From positions 54,455 through 118,454 of the forward strand of contig JBIQKZ010000015.1 of NCBI GenBank assembly GCA_044464765.1: a stretch of DNA of 64,000 bases. Reading direction: 5' to 3'. A model generated the notes under the pieces. It did not search any database. It was not told the DNA's origin and was given only the letters and a program-made list of their open reading frames with translations. This document shows positions 42,912 through 49,908 of the stretch, one piece after another (the first letter of the stretch is position 1; each line of letters starts with the position of its first letter). A program made the position numbers and the translations under genes. The DNA comes from JBIQKZ01 sp044464765 (lineage in GTDB: Bacteria > Pseudomonadota > Gammaproteobacteria > Burkholderiales > Burkholderiaceae_B).

Positions 42912-43283
42912 ATGACCCGCATCAACTGCGTTCCCGTTCAAGAGCTGAGCGGACCCCATCTTGTCGCTGAGTACCGAGAGTTACCGCGCGTTTTTGCGCT
43001 GGCACAGAAAGCAATGCTGCGCGGCAGCTTCTCGCAACCGGAGGTGTATACCCTTGGAAAGGGCCATATTCTTTTCTTCTACACTCGGCTGGACTATCTT
43101 GCCAAGCGCCATCTGGAGCTCATCGAAGAAATGAAGCGACGTGGCTATAAACCGTCGTTCGATGGCATCAAGCGCGAAGACTTCCCCGCAATTCCAGACG
43201 CGTTTTGGCGCTCCTGGGAGCCGACACCCGAAGCGCTACTGTTAAATCGCCAGCGGATCATAGAACGCAGCCGGAAGCCCTAA
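42912..43283 (+). CDS. T4 endonuclease V-like pyrimidine-dimer DNA glycosylase/AP lyase
   Basis: The start at ATG 42912 gives 123 aa beginning MTRINCVPVQELSGPHL followed by VAEYRELPRVF. Against T4 DenV the key residues are kept: Thr2 (catalytic N-terminal amine), Arg3, Arg22, Glu23 and Arg26. The fit continues in ILFFYTRLDYLAKRHLELI. It should excise cyclobutane pyrimidine dimers in UV-damaged DNA. The shorter C terminus lacks the last ~15 residues of DenV (the WYKYYG tail). It is alone, converging on the lipocalin gene 17 bp away. Confidence 0.9.
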   Translation: MTRINCVPVQELSGPHLVAEYRELPRVFALAQKAMLRGSFSQPEVYTLGKGHILFFYTRLDYLAKRHLELIEEMKRRGYKPSFDGIKREDFPAIPDAFWRSWEPTPEALLLNRQRIIERSRKP

Positions 43284-43300
43284 TTAATGTGTTTCTTTGT

Positions 43301-43840
43301 CTACCATGCCGTCTTTTGAACTATATCCACCGCAAACCCAAGAGCGCCCGCATAGTCAAGAAGTTCAGCAACAACTGTCTGGTCCGCCTGTTGGTTTCTA
43401 GACAACACCCACAGATACTTTCGGTCCGGTGTACCTACAAGGGAATACTCATAGTCGCCGTGCAGCCTCATGATCCAGTAGTCCCCCCACACCATCGGAA
43501 GCCAGGACGTCCACTTAGGCGAGAATCTAACCTCTAGCTTCGCGGGGTCGCGTGGGTTGGCAGAGGCTGACAGCCAGCCCTCGCCTTTGGCGACCATGGT
43601 GCCGCCATCCTTTGCAAGGCACTGATTCGTCACGCTAATGGTGTCATCGGGATTCAGTACGTAGTCGGCTCGTACATCACCAGCGCAATCTTCTTGGAAG
43701 CGATTCGGCAATCGTGCTTGTTCGTACCACGTCCCGGCGTACTTATCGAGATTGACGTCCGACTGGGTGGGCATATCCGGGTGCGATGCGGTGCATCCAG
43801 CCAGAAACGCAACCAACGAGACAGCGAGGATTCGCTTCAT
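43301..43840 (-). CDS. blc: Outer-membrane lipocalin Blc-type lipoprotein
   Basis: The start at ATG 43840 has AGGAGAAAAA upstream and gives 179 aa. A lipoprotein signal MKRILAVSLVAFLAGC is followed by the lipocalin motif YAGTWYEQARLPNRFQ. VTNQCLAKDG, GDYWIMRLHGDYEYSLVGTPD and LWVLSRN match bacterial Blc. Such lipocalins bind fatty acids or lysophospholipids in the outer membrane. Symbol by family resemblance. Confidence 0.9.
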   Translation of the reverse strand: MKRILAVSLVAFLAGCTASHPDMPTQSDVNLDKYAGTWYEQARLPNRFQEDCAGDVRADYVLNPDDTISVTNQCLAKDGGTMVAKGEGWLSASANPRDPAKLEVRFSPKWTSWLPMVWGDYWIMRLHGDYEYSLVGTPDRKYLWVLSRNQQADQTVVAELLDYAGALGFAVDIVQKTAW

Positions 43841-43932
43841 TTTTTCTCCTGTGAGTCTGCTCGGATAATAGCCGACCAGACTCGCCAGGCACACGACTTG
43901 CAACTAGCTCATGTCCATCACAGGAGATAACC

Positions 43933-44229
43933 ATGACAGAACCCAAGCTTGATAAAGAATCCCCCAGCCTGACGCCGCACGGTGATATTCTTAGAGTACC
44001 GGGGGTAAATCATCAAAACCCAGAGCCTCAGCGCGAGCCGGACATCGATACACCACCCAAGCCAGGCGATCCTCCACCTAGTCCGGAGGATCCGGATATA
44101 CCCGGCACCACACCTCCTGACCCGAAAGCTCCGGCCCATCCTATCACCCCAACGCTAGGCACCAAACCAAAGCCGAGCCAATCAAGATCACACAACCCGG
44201 CACCGCGCTCTGCCCTCTTCTGCCCGTAG
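43933..44229 (+). CDS. Small proline-rich protein of unknown function
   Basis: A 98-aa, low-complexity product starts at ATG 43933, eight or so bases after a strong AGGAGATAACC site. It has repeated Pro-Asp/Pro-Pro segments (TPPKPGDPPPSPEDPDIPGT) and few hydrophobic residues, and is probably disordered and cytoplasmic. It has no signal peptide, and the last ~25 residues are basic (KPKPSQSRSHNPAPRS). I do not recognise it. The strong ribosome site and composition argue that it is translated. Confidence 0.6.
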   Translation: MTEPKLDKESPSLTPHGDILRVPGVNHQNPEPQREPDIDTPPKPGDPPPSPEDPDIPGTTPPDPKAPAHPITPTLGTKPKPSQSRSHNPAPRSALFCP

Positions 44230-44350
44230 GCACGCCGTACGCTCTTACAGTGTCCCCTGCCCGCTGGCAGCTCAAACGGCCAACCGGAGTCTTCCGTAGA
44301 GCCGCTTAAGCTTCGACTTTTGAAGAGCAAAGGCGCGACCGTCATATCAA

Positions 44351-44386
44351 GAAAAAAGGCGCCTAGGCAAGAATACCTAAGCGCTT
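44351..44386 (-). terminator. Rho-independent terminator left of the tRNA-Asn remnant
   Basis: On the minus strand, AAGCGCTTAGG pairs with CCTAGGCGCCTT across an 8-nt loop, with one bulge and one G-U pair, followed by TTTTT. It is in the position expected downstream of the original tRNA-Asn before the element inserted. Confidence 0.7.
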
Positions 44387-44404
44387 GATTCTACTGCTGA
44401 ATTC

Positions 44405-44452
44405 TGGCTCCCCGAACTGGGTTCGAACCAGTGACCTGCGAATTAACAGTCC
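44405..44452 (-). repeat. attL: tRNA-Asn 3'-half remnant
   Basis: The sequence repeats the T-arm, variable loop and anticodon-stem part of tRNA-Asn with one change (A at 44441 where the tRNA has G). The 5' half of the tRNA is missing, so it cannot make a functional tRNA. It marks the left end of the element. Confidence 0.88.
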
Positions 44453-44514
44453 CGTTCCGCACGATTTCCGGTTAGTCTAGCAAACGCCTATAACATTAAA
44501 AATCAAACACTTAC

Positions 44515-44560
44515 GCGACAGTGAGCGACAACAAGCGACAGTGTCCGACCCCTGGCGACA
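44515..44560. repeat. Five hexamers at exact 10-bp spacing next to attL
   Basis: GCGACA occurs at 44515, 44525, 44535 and 44555, and a variant CCGACC at 44545. The spacing of 10 bp places the motifs on one face of the helix, the pattern of a multi-site protein-binding array such as integrase arm sites or excisionase sites. It lies 63 bp inside attL. Function is inferred. Confidence 0.65.
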
Positions 44561-44563
44561 CCT

Positions 44564-44589
44564 TTAACGCTATCATTTGCGCTATCAAA
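44564..44589. repeat. 26-bp repeat, left copy
   Basis: This 26-bp block (ending TTTGCGCTATCAAA) is repeated without change at 46505-46530 in the same orientation, near the other end of the element. Each copy contains two GCTATCA-type units 12 bp apart. In the right copy it falls in the integrase fragment; in the left copy it sits beside the phased hexamers. It may be an integrase arm site or a relic of a duplicated integrase end. Confidence 0.75.
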
Positions 44590-44756
44590 ATCGCCAGTTC
44601 AGAGTCTATCATTGCCAAGTCGAACGCGGTTCATTCGCACCGGCTTGCTCATAAATGATGTTCGGTAGAAAGTAGATTAGGATGGGCAATCATGCACACA
44701 TATAGTATGTTTATTATTATGCGCATCTTTTGCGCGGTTGAACCAGGAAACTCACC

Positions 44757-45005
44757 ATGCTCACCGCACCCCCATCACGCAACGCCACCAAGCGCGCCAC
44801 CAATGTCTCGCTGGCCGAAGACATTCTGACCCAGGCCAAGGCCCTGCACATCAATATTTCTCAAGCCGCCGAGGCGGGTATTGCGCAGGCCATCGCCCGC
44901 AAGCGCGCAGAGCGTTGGCTGGCCGAAAACCACGAGGCTATTGAAAGTTCCAATGCTTTCGTTGAGAAAAACGGCCTGCCACTGGCGAGCTACAGGATGT
45001 TTTGA
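44757..45005 (+). CDS. ccdA: CcdA-family antitoxin
   Basis: The 82-aa product starts at ATG 44757 after AGGAAACTC. It has an N-terminal ribbon-helix-helix DNA-binding part (KRATNVSLAEDILTQAKAL) and a C-terminal helix with ERWLAENHEAIESSNAFVEKNGLPL, the CcdB-wrapping tail of chromosomal CcdA. It should repress its own operon and neutralise the toxin. Its stop overlaps the ccdB start by one base (TGATG). AT-rich DNA upstream (44690-44730) probably holds the promoter and operator. Confidence 0.93.
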   Translation: MLTAPPSRNATKRATNVSLAEDILTQAKALHINISQAAEAGIAQAIARKRAERWLAENHEAIESSNAFVEKNGLPLASYRMF

Positions 45006-45310
45006 TGAGCCCTGAACGCTACAACCTGTACCCCAACCCCTCAGGCCCGGGGTATTTGCTGAACGTCCAGGCCGACATCATGCAGCCGTTCAATACACGC
45101 GTCGTAGTGCCTCTTCTGCCTTTGAAGGACGCGCCCAAGCCCGCTGCCACGCTGAACCCCGTGTTCGACATTGACGGTGTTGAGCATGTGATGGTGACCC
45201 AGTACATGGCTGCCGTTCCAGCCAAGGAGCTGAAAAACCCGGTATCCAGCCTTCAGCATCACCACGATGTCATCGTGGGCGCTATCGACTTTTTATTTCA
45301 TGGGTTCTAG
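45005..45310 (+). CDS. ccdB: CcdB-family toxin (DNA gyrase poison)
   Basis: From ATG 45005 the product is 101 aa; a TTG one codon earlier is possible. CcdB features are the start YNLYPNPSGPGYLLNVQADI, VVVPLLPL, EHVMVTQYMAAVP and the C-terminal helix HHDVIVGAIDFLFHGF. The last three residues are HGF, where F-plasmid CcdB has WGI, the residues that contact gyrase. It may have altered strength or target contact. The pair is intact and may still be active. Confidence 0.93.
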   Translation: MSPERYNLYPNPSGPGYLLNVQADIMQPFNTRVVVPLLPLKDAPKPAATLNPVFDIDGVEHVMVTQYMAAVPAKELKNPVSSLQHHHDVIVGAIDFLFHGF

Positions 45311-45474
45311 CAAGGCCCAGAGCAGAACATGACATTCGTATAACCCGTCGTTTCTCCATCTAGTGGGCACGCCCTTTGAAGGGAAACAGGCGTACACCTT
45401 TTTTTGTAAAAAGTGATACCTTTTGCCTGCTGATAAGTGTTTACCGATGTGTTGATTGAAGGACTTGGCTCTGC

Positions 45475-45960
45475 ATGCTTCTGATTGCTCCTGGTGCCCG
45501 TGCCGTTATCCGCGATGAGGAATGGCTCATCCGCCGCGTTGACCCTTCTGCCGATGGCGGACGATTACTCACCTGTGATGGCATCTCTGAGCTTGTGCGC
45601 GGCCGCACCGCGCTGTTCCTAACCGAACTGGAAGACCAGATAGAGATTCTTGACCCGGCTGCTACACAGTTGGTGCCGGACAGCAGCCCAACGTACAACG
45701 CCTCGGTCTTGCACCTAGAAAGCCTGCGTCGGCGCAGTGTGCGTGCGCAACCGCATCCCGGCCAACCACAACCCGTTCAACTACTTTGACCGAAGCATCA
45801 TTTCCATCGACACGCTCAAGAGCAACCTTGAGTACCGGAGCTACCTGGAAAACGCCTGGTGGGACATCATTGTTATTGATGAGTGCCACAACGTGGCTGC
45901 CCGTGCCAGTGAAACGGGCTTATCGCGTCGCGCCCGGCTGGCGCTAATCGTAAAAATCGT
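45475..45960 (+). pseudogene. Gutted SNF2/HepA-type helicase remnant
   Basis: Frame 1 (45475 to about 45730) reads MLLIAPGARAVIRDEEWLIRRV and VRGRTALFLTELEDQIEILDPAATQLVPDSS, an N terminus I know from large SNF2-like helicases in defence islands. A deletion plus frameshift then joins to VRNRIPANHNPFNYFDRSIISIDTL and WWDIIVIDECHNVA, the helicase region with the DECH box. The roughly 90 residues that should hold Walker A are gone, and everything after the DECH box is lost where it meets the integrase fragment. It could derive from a DISARM DrmD-like or a type III R-M-associated helicase. Confidence 0.7.
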
Positions 45961-46560
45961 TCCTGTGCGTGGCCCAGGCAGACTATTCAGGATGTCTTGT
46001 GCCGGGCGCCACAGCGGCACATGTGCCCGAACGCCTTTACCTAACGTTTTAACGTTCCGGTCCACAAAATTCAGGTCTTCCCAGCGTAGGCGCAACAACG
46101 TGCTCTGGCGCATGGCGGTGGTTAGGGCAAGCTCAACCAGCGGCCAAAGCTGGGGGTTGTCGGCTTCGGACAAGGCTTGACGCAAGCGCACCAGTTGCTC
46201 GGTGCTGAGCGTAACAATGCGCTCGTTACCTGGTTTGAGGCGTATCCCGACGCACGGATTCTCAAAGCCTTGCCAACTCCAGTCGTTCTTGGCGGTGTTA
46301 AACAGGGCTTTCAACAGGGCGATTTTTTGAATCGTGCTGGCTGAATAGCCTTCGGCTGTCATGTCGGTTTGCAGATTTCGAATGTGACCGCGCGTGATTT
46401 GCGAGGCACGCTTGTTGGCTAACAGGGTGTAGTGCGCGTACGACCCGCGAAGTCGCTGCCAATGTGGTCGCCAGAGGCGGGGCGGCTGATAGCGCTCATG
46501 AGCCTTAACGCTATCATTTGCGCTATCAAACGGCGAAAAGCGCGGTTTGTGCCGGGCAAA
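45947..46560 (-). pseudogene. Truncated phage-type tyrosine integrase
   Basis: Read on the minus strand, an open frame begins near the terminator with RHKPRFSPFDSANDSVK and LRGSYAHYTLLANKRAS. It continues through MTAEGYSASTIQKIALLKAL and the catalytic block TTAMRQSTLLRLRWEDL, which holds the first active-site Arg. It stops being integrase-like after PGPRTGTIFTIS, where it joins the helicase fragment, so the HxxR box and the Tyr are lost. No start codon is clear: an internal ATG lies at 46362. It is next to the tRNA it presumably targeted. Confidence 0.8.
46505..46530. repeat. 26-bp repeat, right copy
   Basis: Identical to 44564-44589 in the same orientation. It lies about 90 bp from the tRNA-Asn 3' end and within the integrase-like frame. 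Confidence 0.75.
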
Positions 46561-46594
46561 AAAAATAGCGCCTTCGTAAAAAGGCGCTATTTTT
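46558..46594. terminator. Perfect 12-bp hairpin terminator downstream of tRNA-Asn
   Basis: AAATAGCGCCTT (46563-46574) and AAGGCGCTATTT (46581-46592) are exactly complementary around a 6-nt loop, with A and T runs on the two sides. On the minus strand it lies about 25 bp after the tRNA-Asn 3' end and should end its transcript. It can work in both directions. Confidence 0.88.
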
Positions 46595-46618
46595 CAAGGG
46601 CTTGGAGCCGGAATTCGG

Positions 46619-46694
46619 TGGCTCCCCGAACTGGGTTCGAACCAGTGACCTGCGGATTAACAGTCCGTCGCTCTACCGACTGAGCTATCGGGGA
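46619..46694 (-). tRNA. tRNA-Asn (anticodon GTT)
   Basis: A complete cloverleaf reads on minus: acceptor TCCCCGA with TCGGGGA, D-arm TAGCTCAGTCGGTAGAGC, anticodon loop ACTGTTAATC (GTT, Asn), T-arm GGTTCGAACC, discriminator G and an encoded CCA. Length is 76 nt. Its 3' half is the attR site of the neighbouring element. Confidence 0.97.
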
Positions 46695-46739
46695 ATTAAA
46701 GAACAAGGAATATAGCACGAATTCAACGCCAAAGGCAAA

Positions 46740-46772
46740 CTCACGTAGCACCCTGTGTTGGTGCTACGTGAG
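46740..46772. repeat. Perfect 13-bp inverted repeat beside transposon debris
   Basis: CTCACGTAGCACC (46740-46752) and GGTGCTACGTGAG (46760-46772) are exactly complementary with a 7-nt spacer. There is no T run, so it may be an insertion-sequence end, an operator, or a hairpin rather than a terminator. It directly abuts the AATGTCCGG repeats. Confidence 0.7.
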
Positions 46773-46953
46773 AATGTCCGGTCTGTGCAAAGTAGAAATG
46801 TCCGGGGGCTAAGGGTGCGGACAAAAACCTGGACTACTTGCGAGGTAGTTCATGTACTCGTACGAAGATCGGATGAGGGCTGTGCTGCTGTACATCAAAC
46901 ATGGCACATATACAGCAGTGACAATCCGTGAATTGGATATCCCTCAGGCCTGA
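46773..46953 (+). pseudogene. Insertion-sequence debris: end repeats plus transposase N-terminal stub
   Basis: AATGTCCGG occurs at 46773-46781 and 46797-46805, as seen in tandem motifs at ends of IS21-type elements. Then ATG 46852 opens a 33-codon frame (MYSYEDRMRAVLLYIKHG, then TIRELDIP) that matches the start of an IS3-like transposase OrfA and stops at 46951. Everything past about 46940 is unrelated. So at least one insertion sequence has been cut down to its first 100 bp. No trace of its other end is visible. The next 148 bp (46954-47101) hold no gene. Confidence 0.65.
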
Positions 46954-47101
46954 ACAAACCCGGATTATCGCCAAGCTTGTTTCTTCCATTAGAATAGACA
47001 AGTTCAGCCACCTTGGTTTTACGCCGGTGCATCACCGCACTGCCCAGTGGCTTCGCACGATTCAGCTACTTTATTTCCCCCACTCTTGGTACACACTCTC
47101 C

Positions 47102-48223
47102 ATGACGACACCTACTCATCAAGTTTACCGCGCCGACCACATCGGAAGCTTTCTGCGCCCCCAGTATTTGCTGCAAGCCCGCGACCAGTTCGCCAAGGGT
47201 GAAATCAATGCAGAGCAGCTGCGCGAGGTCGAAGACAAGGCCATTGCCGAAATCGTCCGGTTTCAGGAAGACGTCGGCCTGAAAACCATCACCGACGGCG
47301 AATTCCGTCGCACCTTCTTCCATGTAGACTTTCTGCGTCAGTTGGGCGGCGTGCAAAGCGACGAACCATTTGCCGTAGAAAAGCCCGACGGCACCATGGA
47401 ACTCGCGCCGCCGACCATCCGCGTGATCGACAAGGTGCGCCACGCTAAAGACATTCAACTGGCCGACTTCCAGTACCTGAAATCCCAGATATCCGCTGGC
47501 CACACGCCCAAGGTTGCCATCCCCTCGCCCACCATGCTGCACTTTCGGGGCGGCCGCGGCGGCATCAGCAAAGAGCACTACCCAGAACTCGATCCCGCTT
47601 TCTACGAAGACGTCGCCAATGCCTATGGCGACGAACTGCGCTCGCTGGCATCCGCCGGCTGCACCTTCGTGCAGATGGACGACACCAACCTGGCTTTCCT
47701 GTGCGACGAGAAAATGCGCGAGGCCGCACGCGCCCGTGGCGACGACCCCAACGAGCTGCCCCACCGCTATGCCAGCTTCATCAACCGCGTAGTCGCCCAG
47801 CGGCCCGAAGGTATGACACTGGGCATCCACCTGTGCCGAGGCAACTTCAAAAGCACCCACGCTGCCTCGGGCAACTACGAACCCGTCGCCGAAGCCCTGT
47901 TATCGGAAATGAATGTCGACACCTACTTCCTTGAGTACGACGATGACCGCAGCGGCGACTTCCGTCCCCTGCGTTATCTGCCCAAGGGCAAGCTGGTGGT
48001 GCTGGGGCTGATCACCACGAAAGTGGGCCAAATGGAATCGAAAGACGACATCAAGCGCCGAATCGACGAGGCCGCCAAGTATGTCCCTCTGGAACAACTG
48101 GCACTGTCGCCACAGTGCGGCTTTTCAAGCACGGTGCATGGCAACGCCATCGCCGTCGAAGATCAGCGCGCCAAGCTGCGTCTGGTCATTGAAACCGCGC
48201 AGGAAGTCTGGGGCGACATCTAA
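47102..48223 (+). CDS. MetE C-terminal-domain methyltransferase (YxjG/YxjH type)
   Basis: The start at ATG 47102 gives 373 aa (MTTPTHQVYRADHIGSFLRP). Only the catalytic C-terminal barrel of cobalamin-independent methionine synthase is present. Zinc ligands are visible: His and Cys in GIHLCRGNF, Glu in YFLEYDD and Cys in LSPQCGFSS. It probably transfers a methyl group to homocysteine from an unusual donor, as proposed for short MetE proteins. A longer reading overlaps insertion-sequence debris and is rejected. It ends 12 bp from the convergent glycosyltransferase gene. Confidence 0.88.
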   Translation: MTTPTHQVYRADHIGSFLRPQYLLQARDQFAKGEINAEQLREVEDKAIAEIVRFQEDVGLKTITDGEFRRTFFHVDFLRQLGGVQSDEPFAVEKPDGTMELAPPTIRVIDKVRHAKDIQLADFQYLKSQISAGHTPKVAIPSPTMLHFRGGRGGISKEHYPELDPAFYEDVANAYGDELRSLASAGCTFVQMDDTNLAFLCDEKMREAARARGDDPNELPHRYASFINRVVAQRPEGMTLGIHLCRGNFKSTHAASGNYEPVAEALLSEMNVDTYFLEYDDDRSGDFRPLRYLPKGKLVVLGLITTKVGQMESKDDIKRRIDEAAKYVPLEQLALSPQCGFSSTVHGNAIAVEDQRAKLRLVIETAQEVWGDI

Positions 48224-48235
48224 AGGCCGGCCCGG

Positions 48236-49783
48236 CTACGGCAGCACCTTGCAATTTGGCCCCGGCGGAATCACGCCCCACTCGATGACAATGTCGGGGC
48301 TGCGCGTTGAAGACCACGGCAGGGTCAGCTGCCCCTTCCAGCGCGCCGTGTCGTGCAAGGCTTTAAGCGCATCAGCCGGCGGCCCGCGCTTGATTTCACT
48401 ATAAGCAACCAACACCCCGCAGTCCAGGGCCGTGGCTGGGTCCAGCCACGGGGACTGCATGTAATCAGCGTCGATGAACACATTGGTATCGGGGTGCACG
48501 TGCACGGCGACATTGCCCCCAAACCAGGTGTCCGAAGCAACCAGGCGCAAAGGCGTACCCGGCACATGCTGGCGCCAAACATCCTGCATCAAGGAAGAGA
48601 TTTGCGCACCAGGAAATGTCGAGCGCGAGGTACGGCCTGCTTCATAAGCCAGGGGGCCGCGAGCCACCGCATAGCCCACCGCCATCAGTACATGCACCGC
48701 CACCACCAGAATTAAGGTGCGGCGCAGGTTGATCCGTTCGGAACCCCGCAGCCACCAGAATGTGAAGAACCCATAGAGGACAAAGAACGTGGTGGCCCAG
48801 GACGCCGTCAAGCGGGTCCCCAGCAACGCCGCCGCCAGCACGGTAATTACAAATGGCCCAAGGCCGACCCACAACAAGAACGACCGATCCCAGGCTGACA
48901 GCTCGCTGCTGTAGCTAGCCCCCAGCCCCGCAGAGCGGCGCCGATTCCACACGTACAGGCCGATCCAGACCACCACCATGGGGCTGATACGGCCCAGCTG
49001 ATCCAGAGAAAAGTCCAGAATATCCTTCAAGACGTCCGCATACGTACTGGCCTCGATGGATGCATCCAAATAGCGGAATGGCAAGAAGTCGTTCCCCACC
49101 AGCCAATACAGATGAGGTGAGAAAACCAGGACAAAAGCCAGCAGGGCCCACGCCAATCCTTTCCACGTCTGGGCCTGGACCAAATGCCCTTGCACCAACA
49201 AGAATACGAAGAACACGGCAAACTGAATCACCGCGCTGTACTTGGTCATGGTAGCCAGGGCCGCAACGGCGCCAAGCCAAAGCCATGACGACACTTTTTG
49301 GTAACGCAAGCCGCGATACAGCAGCCACGTGCAAGCCACAATAGACCAAAGCTGCGCGGTGTTGTGGTTGTAGATCGTGCCACGCAATGAAAAATAAGCA
49401 GTGGTCGATACCATGAGGACGGCAATAAAAGACTTGGCCGGCGTCGTGAACTCGCACCCCAGACGCCAGACAAACCACAGGGCCAAGGCCGACGCAAGCT
49501 GGCCCGCCAGAAAAACCAGCCATATCGGCTTGCCCACGATGGAGGTCAACCCATACAGAATCCACGATGGAAACGGCGGATGCTTGTAGTAGCCCAGCTC
49601 GAAGCTTGCGGCCCACACCAGCTCCTCCATGCCGTCCAGATCAGGGGCACGGTGGCTGACGCCGCACAGCACGGTCCACAGCAGGACCATGCCCAGCAGG
49701 AACACAAACACCATAAGCGGCGAAACCCGTGCCGATTGCAGGCCGTATGTTGGCGCCGGGTCGGAAGGAAGGTGATTGACCAT
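48236..49783 (-). CDS. GT39/ArnT-like membrane glycosyltransferase
   Basis: The start at ATG 49783 (MVNHLPSDPAPTYG) gives 515 aa. An N-terminal hydrophobic block is followed by the periplasmic-loop signature HRAPDLDGMEELVWAASFEL and KHPPFPSWIL, seen in the ArnT/PMT superfamily that uses polyprenyl-linked sugars. About eleven membrane helices follow and a C-terminal ~120-residue soluble part. It may modify lipid A or another surface glycan. No glycan operon is nearby, so the acceptor is unknown. Confidence 0.85.
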   Translation of the reverse strand: MVNHLPSDPAPTYGLQSARVSPLMVFVFLLGMVLLWTVLCGVSHRAPDLDGMEELVWAASFELGYYKHPPFPSWILYGLTSIVGKPIWLVFLAGQLASALALWFVWRLGCEFTTPAKSFIAVLMVSTTAYFSLRGTIYNHNTAQLWSIVACTWLLYRGLRYQKVSSWLWLGAVAALATMTKYSAVIQFAVFFVFLLVQGHLVQAQTWKGLAWALLAFVLVFSPHLYWLVGNDFLPFRYLDASIEASTYADVLKDILDFSLDQLGRISPMVVVWIGLYVWNRRRSAGLGASYSSELSAWDRSFLLWVGLGPFVITVLAAALLGTRLTASWATTFFVLYGFFTFWWLRGSERINLRRTLILVVAVHVLMAVGYAVARGPLAYEAGRTSRSTFPGAQISSLMQDVWRQHVPGTPLRLVASDTWFGGNVAVHVHPDTNVFIDADYMQSPWLDPATALDCGVLVAYSEIKRGPPADALKALHDTARWKGQLTLPWSSTRSPDIVIEWGVIPPGPNCKVLP

Positions 49784-49908
49784 TGAAACTTGCCTAAAAA
49801 CGGATCGGGGCCAGTATACTAAGCCCCGCAAGCATTTCTATGCCCCACCTGCGTTTCAACATTTTCCCCAACACTTTCCTACTCTGTCGCAGGCATCCCG
49901 GAGACCCA

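Larger units (their letters stand above)
44405..46666. mobile_element. Decayed integrative element (~2.2 kb) at the tRNA-Asn 3' end
   Basis: A 48-bp block of the tRNA-Asn 3' half is present twice in the same orientation: 44405-44452 (attL) and 46619-46666 (attR, inside the intact tRNA), with one mismatch. Between them lie a ccdAB pair, a helicase fragment and a tyrosine integrase fragment pointing away from the tRNA. This is the standard layout of tRNA-targeted islands, here deeply eroded. Nothing in it looks able to move on its own. Confidence 0.85.

Noticed and set aside
44405..44452. A second tRNA-Asn gene
   Set aside because: Only the 3' half is present, so it cannot fold as a tRNA; it is an attachment-site remnant.
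46928..47101. Longer N terminus for the MetE-domain protein
   Set aside because: It would run through insertion-sequence debris and has no homology; the family start MTTPTHQVYRADHIGSF fits ATG 47102.
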